A DNA stretch of 64,000 bases, taken from positions 1-64,000 of the forward strand of contig CAVUWK010000003.1 of the NCBI GenBank assembly GCA_963745175.1. The letters are read 5' to 3'. Below, piece by piece: positions 1 through 8,836 of the stretch (within the stretch, counting starts at the first letter, position 1; each line of letters begins with the position of its first letter). This DNA is from Bog-473 sp963745175 (GTDB taxonomy: Bacteria; Actinomycetota; Acidimicrobiia; Acidimicrobiales; RAAP-2). The notes beneath the pieces are model-generated. The model had not been told where the DNA came from, made no database searches, and was given only the letters and a program-made list of their open reading frames with translations. The position numbers and the translations under genes are program-made.

Positions 1-182
1 GCCCCAGGAGAACCGGTTCGCCCGAACTGCCAATCCACCTCGTCGGGTGGAGCAGCACCCGACTCCGCCTTGGCAGCCCAGGCCAGAGCGCTGACCTCGT
101 GATTGAGGAGCAGTAGCAGTCGGAATCCCTCGGCCAACATCAAGAACGACACGACGTAGAGGACGGTGATCAGCACTCGCAT
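1..182 (-). CDS. N-terminus of a small membrane protein, cut by the window edge
   Basis: An ATG at 182 on the minus strand opens a frame that stays open to the left edge (about 60 residues). It begins MRVLITVLYVVSFLMLAEG and continues with a Leu-rich stretch, so the first 30 or so residues look like one membrane helix. A more polar part follows. It lies 60 bp downstream of the relaxase remnant on the same strand and probably belongs to the same mobile element. I see no good ribosome-binding site and do not recognise the family. Its function is unknown. Confidence 0.4.
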   Translation of the reverse strand, partial: MRVLITVLYVVSFLMLAEGFRLLLLLNHEVSALAWAAKAESGAAPPDEVDWQFGRTGSPG

Positions 183-242
183 CGAGACATCTTTGTACCC
201 GATCTTGCGCTGGGAGCAGCTGAGGGGACGATCGGACTTTGC

Positions 243-3200
243 TCATCGTTCGACTCCCTGCACGACGTCGATCTCGACGTCGTGGCTCGTGCTCGTTTCC
301 GTTGCTCCGACGGCTTGGCTGATGGCTCGAGCGTGCTCTGCGGCGGCAAGTGCGCGCTGAAGCTGGCTCCTTTGTTCAACGCTCTTGACGTCGTCCCGGC
401 CGCCGAGGGTTCCCGGTCCGGTGATGTGCCAGCGATCCCGGTAGGCCGCGATCGTCGAGACTTCGCGCAGCCAGCGTGCTCGGTGACCCGGATCATCCGG
501 AGCCGGCCCGAGGCGCTGCACCCAATCGTGTCTGCCTCGATCGCTTGGTTCGCCAGCGTGCGGGCCCGCGTTTCCATCGCATGCTCACGCTCGGTCAATG
601 CGCGGGCCATATCCGGATCCGTGACTCCTCGCACCCTCGGGATCAGCCCGGCGATGAGGTGGTCCGGCCCCCGTCGCCTGCCACTGGCCGCCTGCATCCA
701 CCGATCAACCCGAGCGTGGAGCACCGCGGCCACGTCGACGGCGTCGGTCAAGGACCGGCCGGCGACCAGTTGCGGGAAGGCCGCCTCGATATCCAAGCCG
801 ACGGCCTCGGCCTCGCGGAATGCCGCGAGCAACGGACCGTGCGCCTCGCTTGAACGGACGGCGTCGAGGTCTGCTGGCGTGAGCCCTGAACGCCTCGAGC
901 AAGGCGTCCCAGCGTTCGGCTTGGGCATCGGTGGCCAGCGTCAGGTACTCGGCTGAGAGGCGTTCGAAGCCCTCCGCCTCGCTTTGTTCACGGCGGATCA
1001 TGTCGTGCGCCGCCACATCGGCACCCTCGTTGCGCAGCACTCCGGCCAGTACCTCTCTGGCGGTGGCCGGCTCGGTCGCTTCGTCATGGGAGGTCTGGGG
1101 GTCGGGGTCGTAGTGGGTGTCCACGTAGAGCCAGTTGCCCTCCCTGCCTCTGGTGCCCGAGACGTAGAGCACTTCGCGGGTGGTCGTGGGTGAGACGATG
1201 GCGTGCGCCGTATCGACGGTTCGGCCCTGCGCCCGATGCGCCGTCGAGGCGTAGGCCAGCTCGACGTGCTCTCGCACGTAGTCGGCCGGCAGGACCACCT
1301 CTCCGGCACCGTTCGCCCGCTTCACGGTCATGCTTCCATCATCGAAGGTGGCTATGACAGTCCAGCGGTCCCCGTTGCGGACCCACGTTTGCCCGCTCGT
1401 CAAACGGCGGTTGTTCTGGCGGGTACGCACCTGGTCACCCACACCCGCCGTCCCGCCACCGGCGACCGTGACGCCATCGTCGATCACCTGCCCGGCGGAG
1501 ATCCGGTCGGCCCGGGCCCGGGCGTTGAGCTCGCTGACGGTGCCCAGATCGCCCGCGATCATCAGGCTCGGTGCGGCCCGCTGCGATGTCGTGCTTCCAC
1601 GCCGCAAAGATGGCGTCGAGCATCTCGTCCCGGTCGCCCGACACGATGCGGTCGTGGGCCTCGTAGGCGTCGATCGCATCCTCCGAGCCGGCCCGCAGCT
1701 CGACACTGGCTCTTTGTTCCCAGGCGCTGTGGAACCGGCGAACGTCGCTCAGCTCGGGGGCCAGCCCGTCTGCGGTCGCGCACCAGGGCGGCGAACATGC
1801 CGCCTGCTTCGACCGCGCTCAGCTGGGCCTGGTCACCGACCAGGAGCACCTTGGCCCCGGCGTCGCCGGCCGCCGTGACCAGTTCGTCGAGAGCGAACGT
1901 GCCCGCCAAGGTGGCTTCCTCCACGATGACGAGTTGGCCTCTCCGGAGCCGCCAGCGGGCCACCTCGTCCTCGGCCGCGGCGATGCGCCGTCGCACCGGC
2001 AAACGGCGCCGCTCCGAGGCGCCGGCCGACCTCAGCTCGCGGCGAAGGGCCGCCAGCTCGGCCAGCCGCTCGGCCTCCTGGCGGTGCTCGTAGAGCCATT
2101 TCGCCGTGTTCTCGGTGTCGATGCCGAGCTCGCCGGCCAGGACCTCGGCCGCTGCCGCCGAGGGTGCCAGCCCGAGCACCGATCCCGCCCCGTGTTCGGC
2201 TTCCCACACGGCGCGGAGCCCGGCCATCGTGGTGGATTTGCCCGTCCCCGCCGGGCCGACCAGGACGTCCAGTGAACGACCCGAGGTGGCGATCTGCTCG
2301 ACGGCCAGGGCCTGGTCGAGGCTGAGCGGGTGGTCCCGACCGGGCAGGTTGGCTGCGGTCGCGGTCGCCACGGTGCCCATCGCGACGGCCGGCCCGCCTG
2401 TCTGACGTCCGGCGTCGAGCAGCCGGCTCTCGGCCTCCAAGAGGGTGGCCGTGGTGTAGATCTCGTGGCCCTTCGCCCGGAATCGGCTCGTTCCATCGGT
2501 CCGGCGCAGGTGCTCTGGGGTGTGGTGCAGCTCGGGGGCGGAGATCAGAAGCGACTGCGCGGTGGCCAGGTCAGTCGTGCGTTCGGCCACCGCGATCCGG
2601 TCCTCTGGCGAGGCGAAGCGAACTCCGTGCAGCTGGCGGTGGACCTCGGCCAAGAGGTTGGCCCGAGAGAAGGTGGCGCGGCGTTCGGCCACGGTCTGCA
2701 CCGCCACGGCGGCCGCATCGGCCAGGATCCCGTCGGCCAAATCGCCGGTGCGCAACAGGGGCAGATCATTGCGATCGGCGAGACCGGCAACCCATGAGCG
2801 TTGGTCGCTTCCGACGTAGCGCTCGGCCCGCTGGCGCCACCGGCCGGTCATCTCGGCCAGGCTGCGGTGTTCTTTGGCCGGCCGCGTCTCGAGCGTGGCC
2901 CGGCGGCGCAGATCGAGCACCTCGGTGTTCGTCGGTTGGCGACCGCGAGCCGCGGCGAACTCGGCCACCAGCGCGTTCTTGCGCTCCTCGATGGCCACCG
3001 AGCGCTGGGAGAACTCGGCCATCAGAGCCTCGGCGACGCCCTCGACCTCGAAGCGCAGCCGCTCGGAGTGGCGGCGGGTCCGGCCGTCCCATCCCCACCC
3101 CAACGCCTCGGTCAACAGATCGCTGAGCACGCCTTGGTGCAACTCGGAGAGGGCGACCACGCTCTTGAACAGGCCGCGACTGTCGAGCGTTCGCCATTTG

Positions 3201-3912
3201 CCGTCGGAGAGCGAACGGGCGCGGTTGGCCACCACGACGTGGTCATGGAGCTGGGGGTCGCCGGCCCTCGAATCCCAGTGGGTGAACGCCACAGCGACCA
3301 CGCCCTCGACGTCTTCTTGGACCACGCCGTTGGTGCCCGAGCGCGAGTGGAAGACCTCGCGCTCGGCGTAGGAGAGGACGACGTCGATGGCCCGGCGGTG
3401 GCACGCATAGATCCGCGCCTTGGTGTCCCGATCGGCCAGCGCCCAGGCCACCGACACCGATTTGGAAGGGGAGAAGGTGAGATCGAACCCGGCCACTGGT
3501 GTCCGGGAGCGGGCCCCCTTGGCCCGCTGCTCGCCTCGATTGCGGCTCCGTGCGCTCCGCTCGTCGTCGCTGGCGGTCGTCGGGATCGGCTCGACACGAT
3601 CCGTCACTCGCCGTGGCCAGCGAAGGTGCGAACGGTTCGGCTGACGGCCAAGGGGAGACCGGTGACCGGGTCGGCGCACATCCCGAGCAGGTTGAAGAGG
3701 TGCTGCTCGGTGACCGCCGAACCCTTCTCGATCCCCCGGCCATCGTCGAGGGCGGCGAGGCCAGCGCCGAGGAAGACGCCCGGCGGGGTTCCCGACTCGG
3801 CGTAGTAGCGGGTCAGGTTCGACGACGTTCCGACGGCTCCGTCGCCGGTCGCGACCGACTCCATCAGGTAGCGATAGCCCGACCCCAGGGTCATCCGGCG
3901 CAGCGAGATCAC
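243..3912 (-). pseudogene. TrwC/MobF-type conjugative relaxase-helicase, broken by about five frameshifts
   Basis: The encoded protein would nick the transfer origin and unwind DNA for conjugation. From a GTG at 3912 the N-terminus (VISLRRMTLGSGYRYLMES) matches TrwC relaxases, with the active-site region RYYAESGTPPG. The next frame carries LTFSPSKSVSVAWA and the metal-binding histidines in DPQLHDHVVVANR. A helicase follows with Walker A VGPAGTGKSTTM and Walker B-like QLVIVEEATLAG. The UvrD-type C-terminal part (AYASTAHRAQGRTVDTAHA) lies in other frames. Frame changes are needed near 3650, 1785, 1575, 885 and 530, and the reading then ends at 243. All key motifs are still legible. The dense frameshifts, compared with about one per 6-7 kb elsewhere, favour real decay, although local assembly error is possible. 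Confidence 0.85.
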
Positions 3913-4162
3913 GTCTCGATCCTGTCCGCGGGACGACCTTCGTCCCGCGGCTGACGAGGGACCAGCGGCCACGATTGACCCCCAATTCCCGGACCGGCTG
4001 CTTGTTCTCCCAGCGCACGGTGCATATGTCACTTTCCGTCTATATGCGGCCTTTCCGCCTCGAATGCCACACGTGTGAAGCAATCTGATGGGGCTGATGG
4101 ACTGTCTCGTGATGGAGCTTAAGGAGGGTCCGGAGACGTCGGTCTGTGAAGTGGTGTAACGA

Positions 4163-4441
4163 GTGGTGGACGATGACGCCGCTGGGTACGGGATGTTGTT
4201 CGCGGTACGGTGCGTGTTTCAGAACCTCCTGGAGCTCTTGGCGTCGGGCATGACCATCGAGGAGATCATCGTAGATCATCCTGATCTTGAGCGTGACGAT
4301 CTCTTGGCCGCTCTCGACTTGGCCGCGTTGGCTTCGGGTAGCGCAGGGTGGTGCCGCTCGCCCCTGCGTGACGTTCGTTGTCGAGACTCAGCTGCCGGTC
4401 TCGATGGAATGCTCCATGTTTACGCGAAGGAACTCTTTTGA
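4163..4441 (+). CDS. DUF433-like small protein (possible antitoxin remnant)
   Basis: A 92-residue frame from GTG 4163. Its middle, LLELLASGMTIEEIIVDHPD followed by LERDDLLAALDLAALAS, fits the core of DUF433 proteins, which often act as VapB-like antitoxins. The part before it normally reads like a GGxPxIRGTR motif; here it reads GMLFAVRCVFQN. A neighbouring frame at 4198-4225 gives VVRGTVRVS, so two compensating indels may have scrambled this segment. No DUF5615/PIN-type toxin follows. It is probably a degraded or orphan gene, and the start is uncertain. Confidence 0.4.
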   Translation: MVDDDAAGYGMLFAVRCVFQNLLELLASGMTIEEIIVDHPDLERDDLLAALDLAALASGSAGWCRSPLRDVRCRDSAAGLDGMLHVYAKELF

Positions 4442-4855
4442 GTAAATCCGTATGGACCGAAATCCACTACCGGCAGCGGAGCGGAATCGAGTCCCGGTGA
4501 GGGAAGCCCCTGGGCCGAGCAAGAACTTCTGGCGGTCCGCCAGCGGGGTGAATGTGAACGGCCGGGAGACCGCGCCAGAAGTTGCTGCGAGCCGAGCCGG
4601 TTACTGGACGCCGCAGAGCGCCGGTGGCACTGCATATACGTCGGACGACGATTGCCGGCCCCGAAGGAAAGCTGCTGGATCCCAGCCCACCTCACGCCTG
4701 GCTGATCGAGCGCGTCTAACGCCTTCAAGAAGCTGAACCGTGCAGATCGAGTTTCGGTACACCACTCGCGGATTCGATCGGGATATGGGGCGATGATGGC
4801 GACACCTCGGCTCTGTTAGTGAAGGCCCTTCCGGGCCCGAAAAGGATGGACTCTC
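4442..4855. other. Non-coding stretch with a long inverted repeat
   Basis: No convincing gene on either strand. It contains the 4524-4583 inverted repeat described separately. Just before the excisionase-like gene, at about 4842-4852, an AAAGGA ribosome-binding site is visible. Confidence 0.6.
4524..4583. repeat. Perfect 11-bp inverted repeat forming a long hairpin
   Basis: AACTTCTGGCG at 4524-4534 is exactly complementary to CGCCAGAAGTT at 4573-4583. The pairing can continue inward through GTC/GAC with a 2-nt bulge. The 38-nt interior has further short complementary blocks. It lies in the non-coding part of the mobile element between the DUF433-like ORF and the first excisionase-like gene. 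It could be part of a transfer origin, a single-strand origin or a regulatory hairpin. Confidence 0.7.
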
Positions 4856-5092
4856 ATGCCCTCGACTTCGGCGTCGCCTCTCACGACGCTCAAACAAATC
4901 GGTGCTGAGCCGCCTGCCCCCGATCTCATCTCGGTTCCCGAAGCCGCTGGGCGCATCGGCGTGCACCCCGACACTCTCTACCGCCTGTGTCGCAGGGGAC
5001 AGTTCAGCCCGGCAATCCAAATCGGCGGAAGGTGGAGAGTTTCAGTGCCGCGCCTGGACCGATACCTCCACGGCGAAGATTTACATCCCTGA
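4856..5092 (+). CDS. Excisionase-family helix-turn-helix protein, copy 1
   Basis: A 78-residue protein. After about 25 disordered residues the winged-HTH core LISVPEAAGRIGVHPDTLYR is followed by a GRWRVSVPRLDRYLHG strand/helix. This is the pattern of MerR-like excisionases (TIGR01764 type), which bend DNA at attachment sites or act as regulators. The ATG is preceded by AAAGGA with good spacing. A second related copy lies at 6981-7193, closer to the integrase. Copy 1 is separated from the integrase by ssb and may instead regulate transfer or replication functions. Confidence 0.8.
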   Translation: MPSTSASPLTTLKQIGAEPPAPDLISVPEAAGRIGVHPDTLYRLCRRGQFSPAIQIGGRWRVSVPRLDRYLHGEDLHP

Positions 5093-5969
5093 GTCCCGAA
5101 CGGACCGCTGATGACGTGTCCGCTTCGGGAGTGGGCGGCTGGTCTCCGCCTGAAACGTTCCCGAATGAACTGGCGATCTCAGACAACGTGACAGCCGCCA
5201 CTCGAAGCAGGACCAATTCCTCGTTGATTACGCATTCCACCAGAGCATGGTCTGTGTCGAAGTGATGGTGAGCCAATCGATCCCGCATTCTCGATACTGC
5301 CCTCCGCCGAATGGACGGAATCTGCCACCTTCGTGGTCGCAACTGACGCGTTGCGACCCGAACATGGGATGCCACGTCTGCGGGTTTTGTCTCGGCGAAA
5401 CCAACGTCACCCTGGACTTCACCTCACCGACGCAATGCTGGTCACAGGGCAGAACGAAACTCGCCCACCAATACGCATCCAATCGAATATGCGGCATTGC
5501 ACCCTTAGTGGTGCACGGGTGTGGAATGTGTTGTACAGGTCCGGTAGAGCCGATGGAAGGGACATGACGATTGCCGGTGCTCCGGCGTTCTTCGAAGCTG
5601 CGGGCGCCGGCTGGTTCGTGGGACTCGGTCGGATCGTCACGGGCGGCTCCGGAGCGGAGCAAGGCCCGTCCTTGCTCCGCTGGGTGCGAAAGGACCGGGC
5701 TGTCCGGTCGGGGTCAAGCGGCGGGGTGGGCCCGAGCGAGGAAGCGAAGACCGGTGGCCGAGCCGAGCTGGCAAGGCGACGGCGGAGCCGGCGGCCACCG
5801 AGGCGGCGCCCCGGAGTGTCCGCTTGACGCCGAGCGGCGTACGGTCCAATCCCTCCGGGCGAGGCGGCCGATCACGCGGCCCTGGGCGGTGACGGCGGGT
5901 GAGGTGCGACCGTGCCGGCGGAGCGCGACGGAGGGGCCGGGGGATCACTCCCCCGGCCCCTGGTCCGGC
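5093..5969. other. Long non-coding stretch with tandem hairpins
   Basis: About 0.9 kb with no recognisable gene. The open frames here have arbitrary, Arg/Pro-rich translations. The left half (5100-5560) is less GC-rich than the rest of the window. The right half carries the two hairpins at 5653-5709. Length and structure fit a cis-acting region of a mobile element such as an oriT or replication site, but nothing here proves it. Confidence 0.5.
5653..5709. repeat. Two tandem perfect hairpins
   Basis: Hairpin one has 12-bp arms, AGCGGAGCAAGG (5653-5664) and CCTTGCTCCGCT (5670-5681), with a 5-nt loop. Hairpin two has 6-bp arms, GACCGG (5693-5698) and CCGGTC (5704-5709), also with a 5-nt loop. 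They are 11 nt apart and lie about 260 bp downstream of the ssb stop, in non-coding DNA. There is no T-run, so a simple intrinsic terminator is not obvious. Confidence 0.75.
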
Positions 5970-6365
5970 TCAGAAGGTCTCGACTTGCTGGGTCTCGGCC
6001 TCAGTGCCCCGGCGCTCGGTCCGGTGGACGTCGGCGGTGGCGAAGCGCAGGCTCGGACCGATCTCGTCGGCCGTGAGCTCGACATTGGCGCGGTGCTCGC
6101 CCTCGTCGCTCTCCCAGCTGCGCTGCTCGAGCCGACCGGTGACCACGACCCGCATGCCCTTGGTGAGGCTGAGGGCCACGTTCTCGGCCAGGTCCCGCCA
6201 GCAGGTGACGTCGAAGAACGAGGTGCTCTCCTGCCACTCCTGGGTCGTGCGGTCCTGCCAGCGCCGGTTGACGGCTACGCCGAGCTGGGCCGTGGCGTGG
6301 CCTTCTCGGGTGTAGCGGATCTCGGGCTCCCGGGTCAGGTTTCCTGTGATGGTGACGGTGTTCAT
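5970..6365 (-). CDS. ssb: Single-stranded DNA-binding protein of the mobile element
   Basis: A 131-residue SSB from ATG 6365 with a strong GAAAGGA ribosome-binding site. The OB-fold is clear: MNTVTITGNLTREPEIRY at the start, then VTCWRDLAENVALSLTKG and MRVVVTGRLEQRSW. The usual C-terminal acidic tip (DDDIPF in housekeeping SSBs) is missing: the protein ends QQVETF, keeping only the terminal Phe. It is short for a chromosomal actinobacterial SSB, which fits an element-borne copy protecting transferred single strands. It stands alone on the minus strand. Confidence 0.93.
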   Translation of the reverse strand: MNTVTITGNLTREPEIRYTREGHATAQLGVAVNRRWQDRTTQEWQESTSFFDVTCWRDLAENVALSLTKGMRVVVTGRLEQRSWESDEGEHRANVELTADEIGPSLRFATADVHRTERRGTEAETQQVETF

Positions 6366-6980
6366 GGTGTGGTTCCTTTCGTGTGTGGTGCTTACGGGCA
6401 CGACACGCGGACCGGGAAGCCGAGGGGCAACGGTTGCCCGCAGGGTCGGGCGGAAAGTTGGCGCGGGACCGAAGGTCAGTGAGCGCAGCGAACGCCGCCG
6501 GCCAGTTTCCGAGCCGCCTTTGCGGCCGAGGCGACGGGGCGCACGATGGGACCGTAAGCACCGCCATATACGTCGAGAGGAACCCACGACCCACCGTTCA
6601 CCACCCCATCACGTGCGACCGAGGGGACCTCAAGGACTGGCCGTTGCGCTGCTGCTTTCAAAGAGCGACGAGTCGAAGGTGACGTCGTCGATTCGAGGGT
6701 GACGGTGCCGTGCCTGCCATGAGTTCACACAGTGACCAGGGAGGTGACGTTCAAGGTGACGCCCGCCTCGAGCATGGAAGGAACCAGGGGTGAGTCGTTC
6801 TGGTGCTCATCGGGAAGGTGCGGTTGCCCATGCAACTGAGAATCGTGAGACCAAGGCAGCTAGTCAAAATCGCCAGGCGGTGCGGTCACCCCTGGCGAGC
6901 ACTTTCGGAGTGAAACCAAACGGGGTGGTGATGGGAACATTCTCAGCTATCGGTTGTCCCAACGGGGACTGGGGTGCAGT
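6366..6980. other. Non-coding stretch with repeated GGTGACG heptamers
   Basis: No gene recognised. A 15-nt palindrome-like hairpin (GGGCAAC-G-GTTGCCC) lies at 6425-6439. The heptamer GGTGACG occurs at 6678-6684, 6698-6704, 6743-6749 and 6755-6761, all in the same orientation. These may be binding sites for an element protein. The stretch holds the promoter side of both ssb (minus) and excisionase copy 2 (plus). Confidence 0.45.
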
Positions 6981-7193
6981 GTGACCATCGCCACCAGGAC
7001 AAGGGGCCAACTTGCCGCCGCCGACCTCATCTCTGTTCCTGATGCCGCGATCCGGCTCGGTCTGCACGCCGACACCCTCTACCGGCTCTGTCGGACGGGC
7101 AGGTTTCCTCCGGCGATCCAAATTCGTGCGCGTTGGAGGGTGTCGTTACCGAAGTTGGAGCGCTACCTTCACGGTGGCTCCTTGGAGTCGTGA
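6981..7193 (+). CDS. Excisionase-family helix-turn-helix protein, copy 2
   Basis: About 70 residues from a GTG at 6981 (a TTG at 6954 in the same frame is possible). The core DLISVPDAAIRLGLHADTLY, followed by RARWRVSLPKLERYLHGG, closely parallels copy 1 at 4856-5092, so the two are paralogs. It ends 166 bp before the convergent integrase stop. This is the more likely true excisionase (recombination directionality factor) of the element. The start codon is not certain because no clear ribosome-binding site is seen. Confidence 0.75.
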   Translation: MTIATRTRGQLAAADLISVPDAAIRLGLHADTLYRLCRTGRFPPAIQIRARWRVSLPKLERYLHGGSLES

Positions 7194-7358
7194 TGGTCTT
7201 CCTGCCATGGCCCGCGCTCTGGCGATCGTGAGCAGAACATTGTTGTGATCGATCGCAGAGATCTTGACCGCGGTGAAGCACGGTCCGCGCAGTGCGCGTC
7301 GTAGCCGCTATCCACGCACACAATCTCCACTACGGCCACTCGAATGTCTCGACGTGGG

Positions 7359-8579
7359 TCAGAAGCTGAGCGCCGCCCCAAGTACTCCGGCCGCCTCGCG
7401 GTCGCGCTCAGGAAGTGCGTGCGCGTAACGGTCGAGGGTCATGGTGGCCCGGGCGTGGCCGTGGCGCTCAGCCACCGTCCGCACGTCGACCCCAGCGGCG
7501 ATGAGCGTCGTCACGGAAAAATGCCTCAGGTCGTGGAATCGGAACGGCCACCGGTCCGCCGGCGCAAGATCCTTCCGTTGCGCCTTCGGGTTGGACTTCC
7601 GGAGCCTCGCCAGCGCCAATGCCTCCATCGACTCGCACAGCCTGCCGAAACGATGTGTGAAGGTGTCGGGATTGGCCGGCACGGCACCGTTGGCGTTGTA
7701 GCTGAGGACGAAGGGGTCGGCGACGAGTGGCGACTCGGCCAAACCCGACAAGTCGTTCATGTCGGCCCATCGCTTTCGGAGTACCTCGATGCCGAGGTCG
7801 TCGAGCGCGATTTCACGGGACGCGTGGGTCTTGGTCGGTCCGGTGTGCTGCTTCCCCTCAGCCACGGTGAGCGACCGGGCGAAACGCACCCGTCCGGCGT
7901 CGAGATCAACGTCACTCCACCGAAGCGCCACCAGCTCGCCGCGGCGAGCACCGGTCAGTGCGGCCAGGGCAATGGCAGTGGCCAGAACCGGGTCGACGTC
8001 AACTGCCGCCTGCACCAGAGCGGTGAGCTGGTCTGGAGTCGGCACCACCATCTCCTTGCGCTCCACTTTGGGCGGGGTGGCCCGGGCCGTCGGAGCGGCG
8101 CTGATCCAGCCCCACTTGACCGCCTGATGGCACGCAGCCGACAGGATGGCGTGGTACATGTGCACCGTGGTCGGCGAGAGTCCTTCGGCGAGCCAACGCC
8201 GGTACGCCGCATCGAGGGTGTCTCCGCCAAGCTTGTCGAGTCGCACCGATCCGAGCACGGGTCTGATACGGCCCTCGATCTTGCGCTTGTTCTCGTAGAA
8301 GGTCCGCGGCCGCTGTTTCGTCTGCGCCGTCTCAAGCCACTTGTCGAGGAGCTGGCCGACCGTCGCCGTGGTCCGGTCGAACGTGTCCGCATCGACTTCG
8401 GAGACGAGTTGCGCGAGTGCTTTGCCGGCCTCCTTCTCGGTGCCGTGGAACGTGCGGGTCGCCTGGCGCACCTTGCCGCTGACCGGATCACGGCCAACGA
8501 ACGCTCGCAGCTCCCAATGGCCCGGACTCCGTTCCCTCATCGTCCCGGGTCGCTTGTATCGTGAAGACCTCGTCGCCAT
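7359..8579 (-). CDS. int: Phage-type tyrosine site-specific integrase
   Basis: A 406-residue integrase that would catalyse integration and excision of the element. The N-terminal arm-binding region has FVGRDPVSGKVRQATRTFHG. A SAM-like core-binding domain follows (about residues 60-165: TVGQLLDKWLETAQTKQRPR). The catalytic domain has the first Arg in ALTGARRGELVALRW, the HxxR box in FHDLRHFSVTTLIAAG, the second His in ERHGHARATMTLDR and the nucleophile Tyr in LDRYAH. All catalytic residues seem present and the frame is intact, unlike the relaxase. It starts 79 bp from tRNA-Ile and reads away from it. Confidence 0.95.
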   Translation of the reverse strand: MATRSSRYKRPGTMRERSPGHWELRAFVGRDPVSGKVRQATRTFHGTEKEAGKALAQLVSEVDADTFDRTTATVGQLLDKWLETAQTKQRPRTFYENKRKIEGRIRPVLGSVRLDKLGGDTLDAAYRRWLAEGLSPTTVHMYHAILSAACHQAVKWGWISAAPTARATPPKVERKEMVVPTPDQLTALVQAAVDVDPVLATAIALAALTGARRGELVALRWSDVDLDAGRVRFARSLTVAEGKQHTGPTKTHASREIALDDLGIEVLRKRWADMNDLSGLAESPLVADPFVLSYNANGAVPANPDTFTHRFGRLCESMEALALARLRKSNPKAQRKDLAPADRWPFRFHDLRHFSVTTLIAAGVDVRTVAERHGHARATMTLDRYAHALPERDREAAGVLGAALSF

Positions 8580-8657
8580 GCGTTACAGGATACCGGCCCT
8601 AGGGCAAATGTAGGGCAGACACGAGTGGTCGGAACAGAAAACGGCTCTGACCAGGAA

Positions 8658-8731
8658 GGGGCTATAGCTCAGTCGGTTAGAGCGCAGCACTGATAATGCT
8701 GAGGTCGCTGGTTCGATTCCAGCTAGCCCCA
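8658..8731 (+). tRNA. tRNA-Ile (anticodon GAT)
   Basis: A full cloverleaf can be drawn: acceptor GGGGCTA pairs with TAGCCCC, D-arm GCTC-AGTCGGTTA-GAGC, anticodon stem CAGCA/TGCTG around loop CTGATAA with anticodon GAT at 8692-8694, and T-arm CTGG-TTCGATT-CCAG. The discriminator is A; CCA is not encoded. It borders the integrase-bearing element on its 5' side. tRNA-Ile lies in the dnaA-to-fhaA neighbourhood of mycobacterial chromosomes as well. Confidence 0.97.
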
Positions 8732-8836
8732 CTCCCATGTCCAGCTGGGACGGCCGCTCTGGTTGAGCGGACAAGCGTCGGCACGGCCCATTTTTATTCG
8801 AAGGCCAGACCTAGCGGTTCCGGGCCTGTGGGCGTC

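Larger units (their letters stand above)
1..8657. mobile_element. Integrative mobilizable element remnant next to tRNA-Ile
   Basis: The stretch left of tRNA-Ile holds a typical set of mobile genes: a tyrosine integrase (7359-8579), two excisionase-type HTH genes (4856-5092, 6981-7193), an SSB (5970-6365), a broken TrwC/MobF relaxase (243-3912) and long non-coding stretches with strong inverted repeats. No type IV secretion gene is visible, so mobilization in trans would be expected if the relaxase were ever intact. The right boundary is inferred to be near the 5' end of the tRNA; the left boundary lies outside the window. No direct-repeat attachment sites can be shown from this window alone. 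Confidence 0.75.

Noticed and set aside
5571..6482. 303-residue plus-strand frame over ssb
   Set aside because: Shadow of ssb; no start signal or motif.
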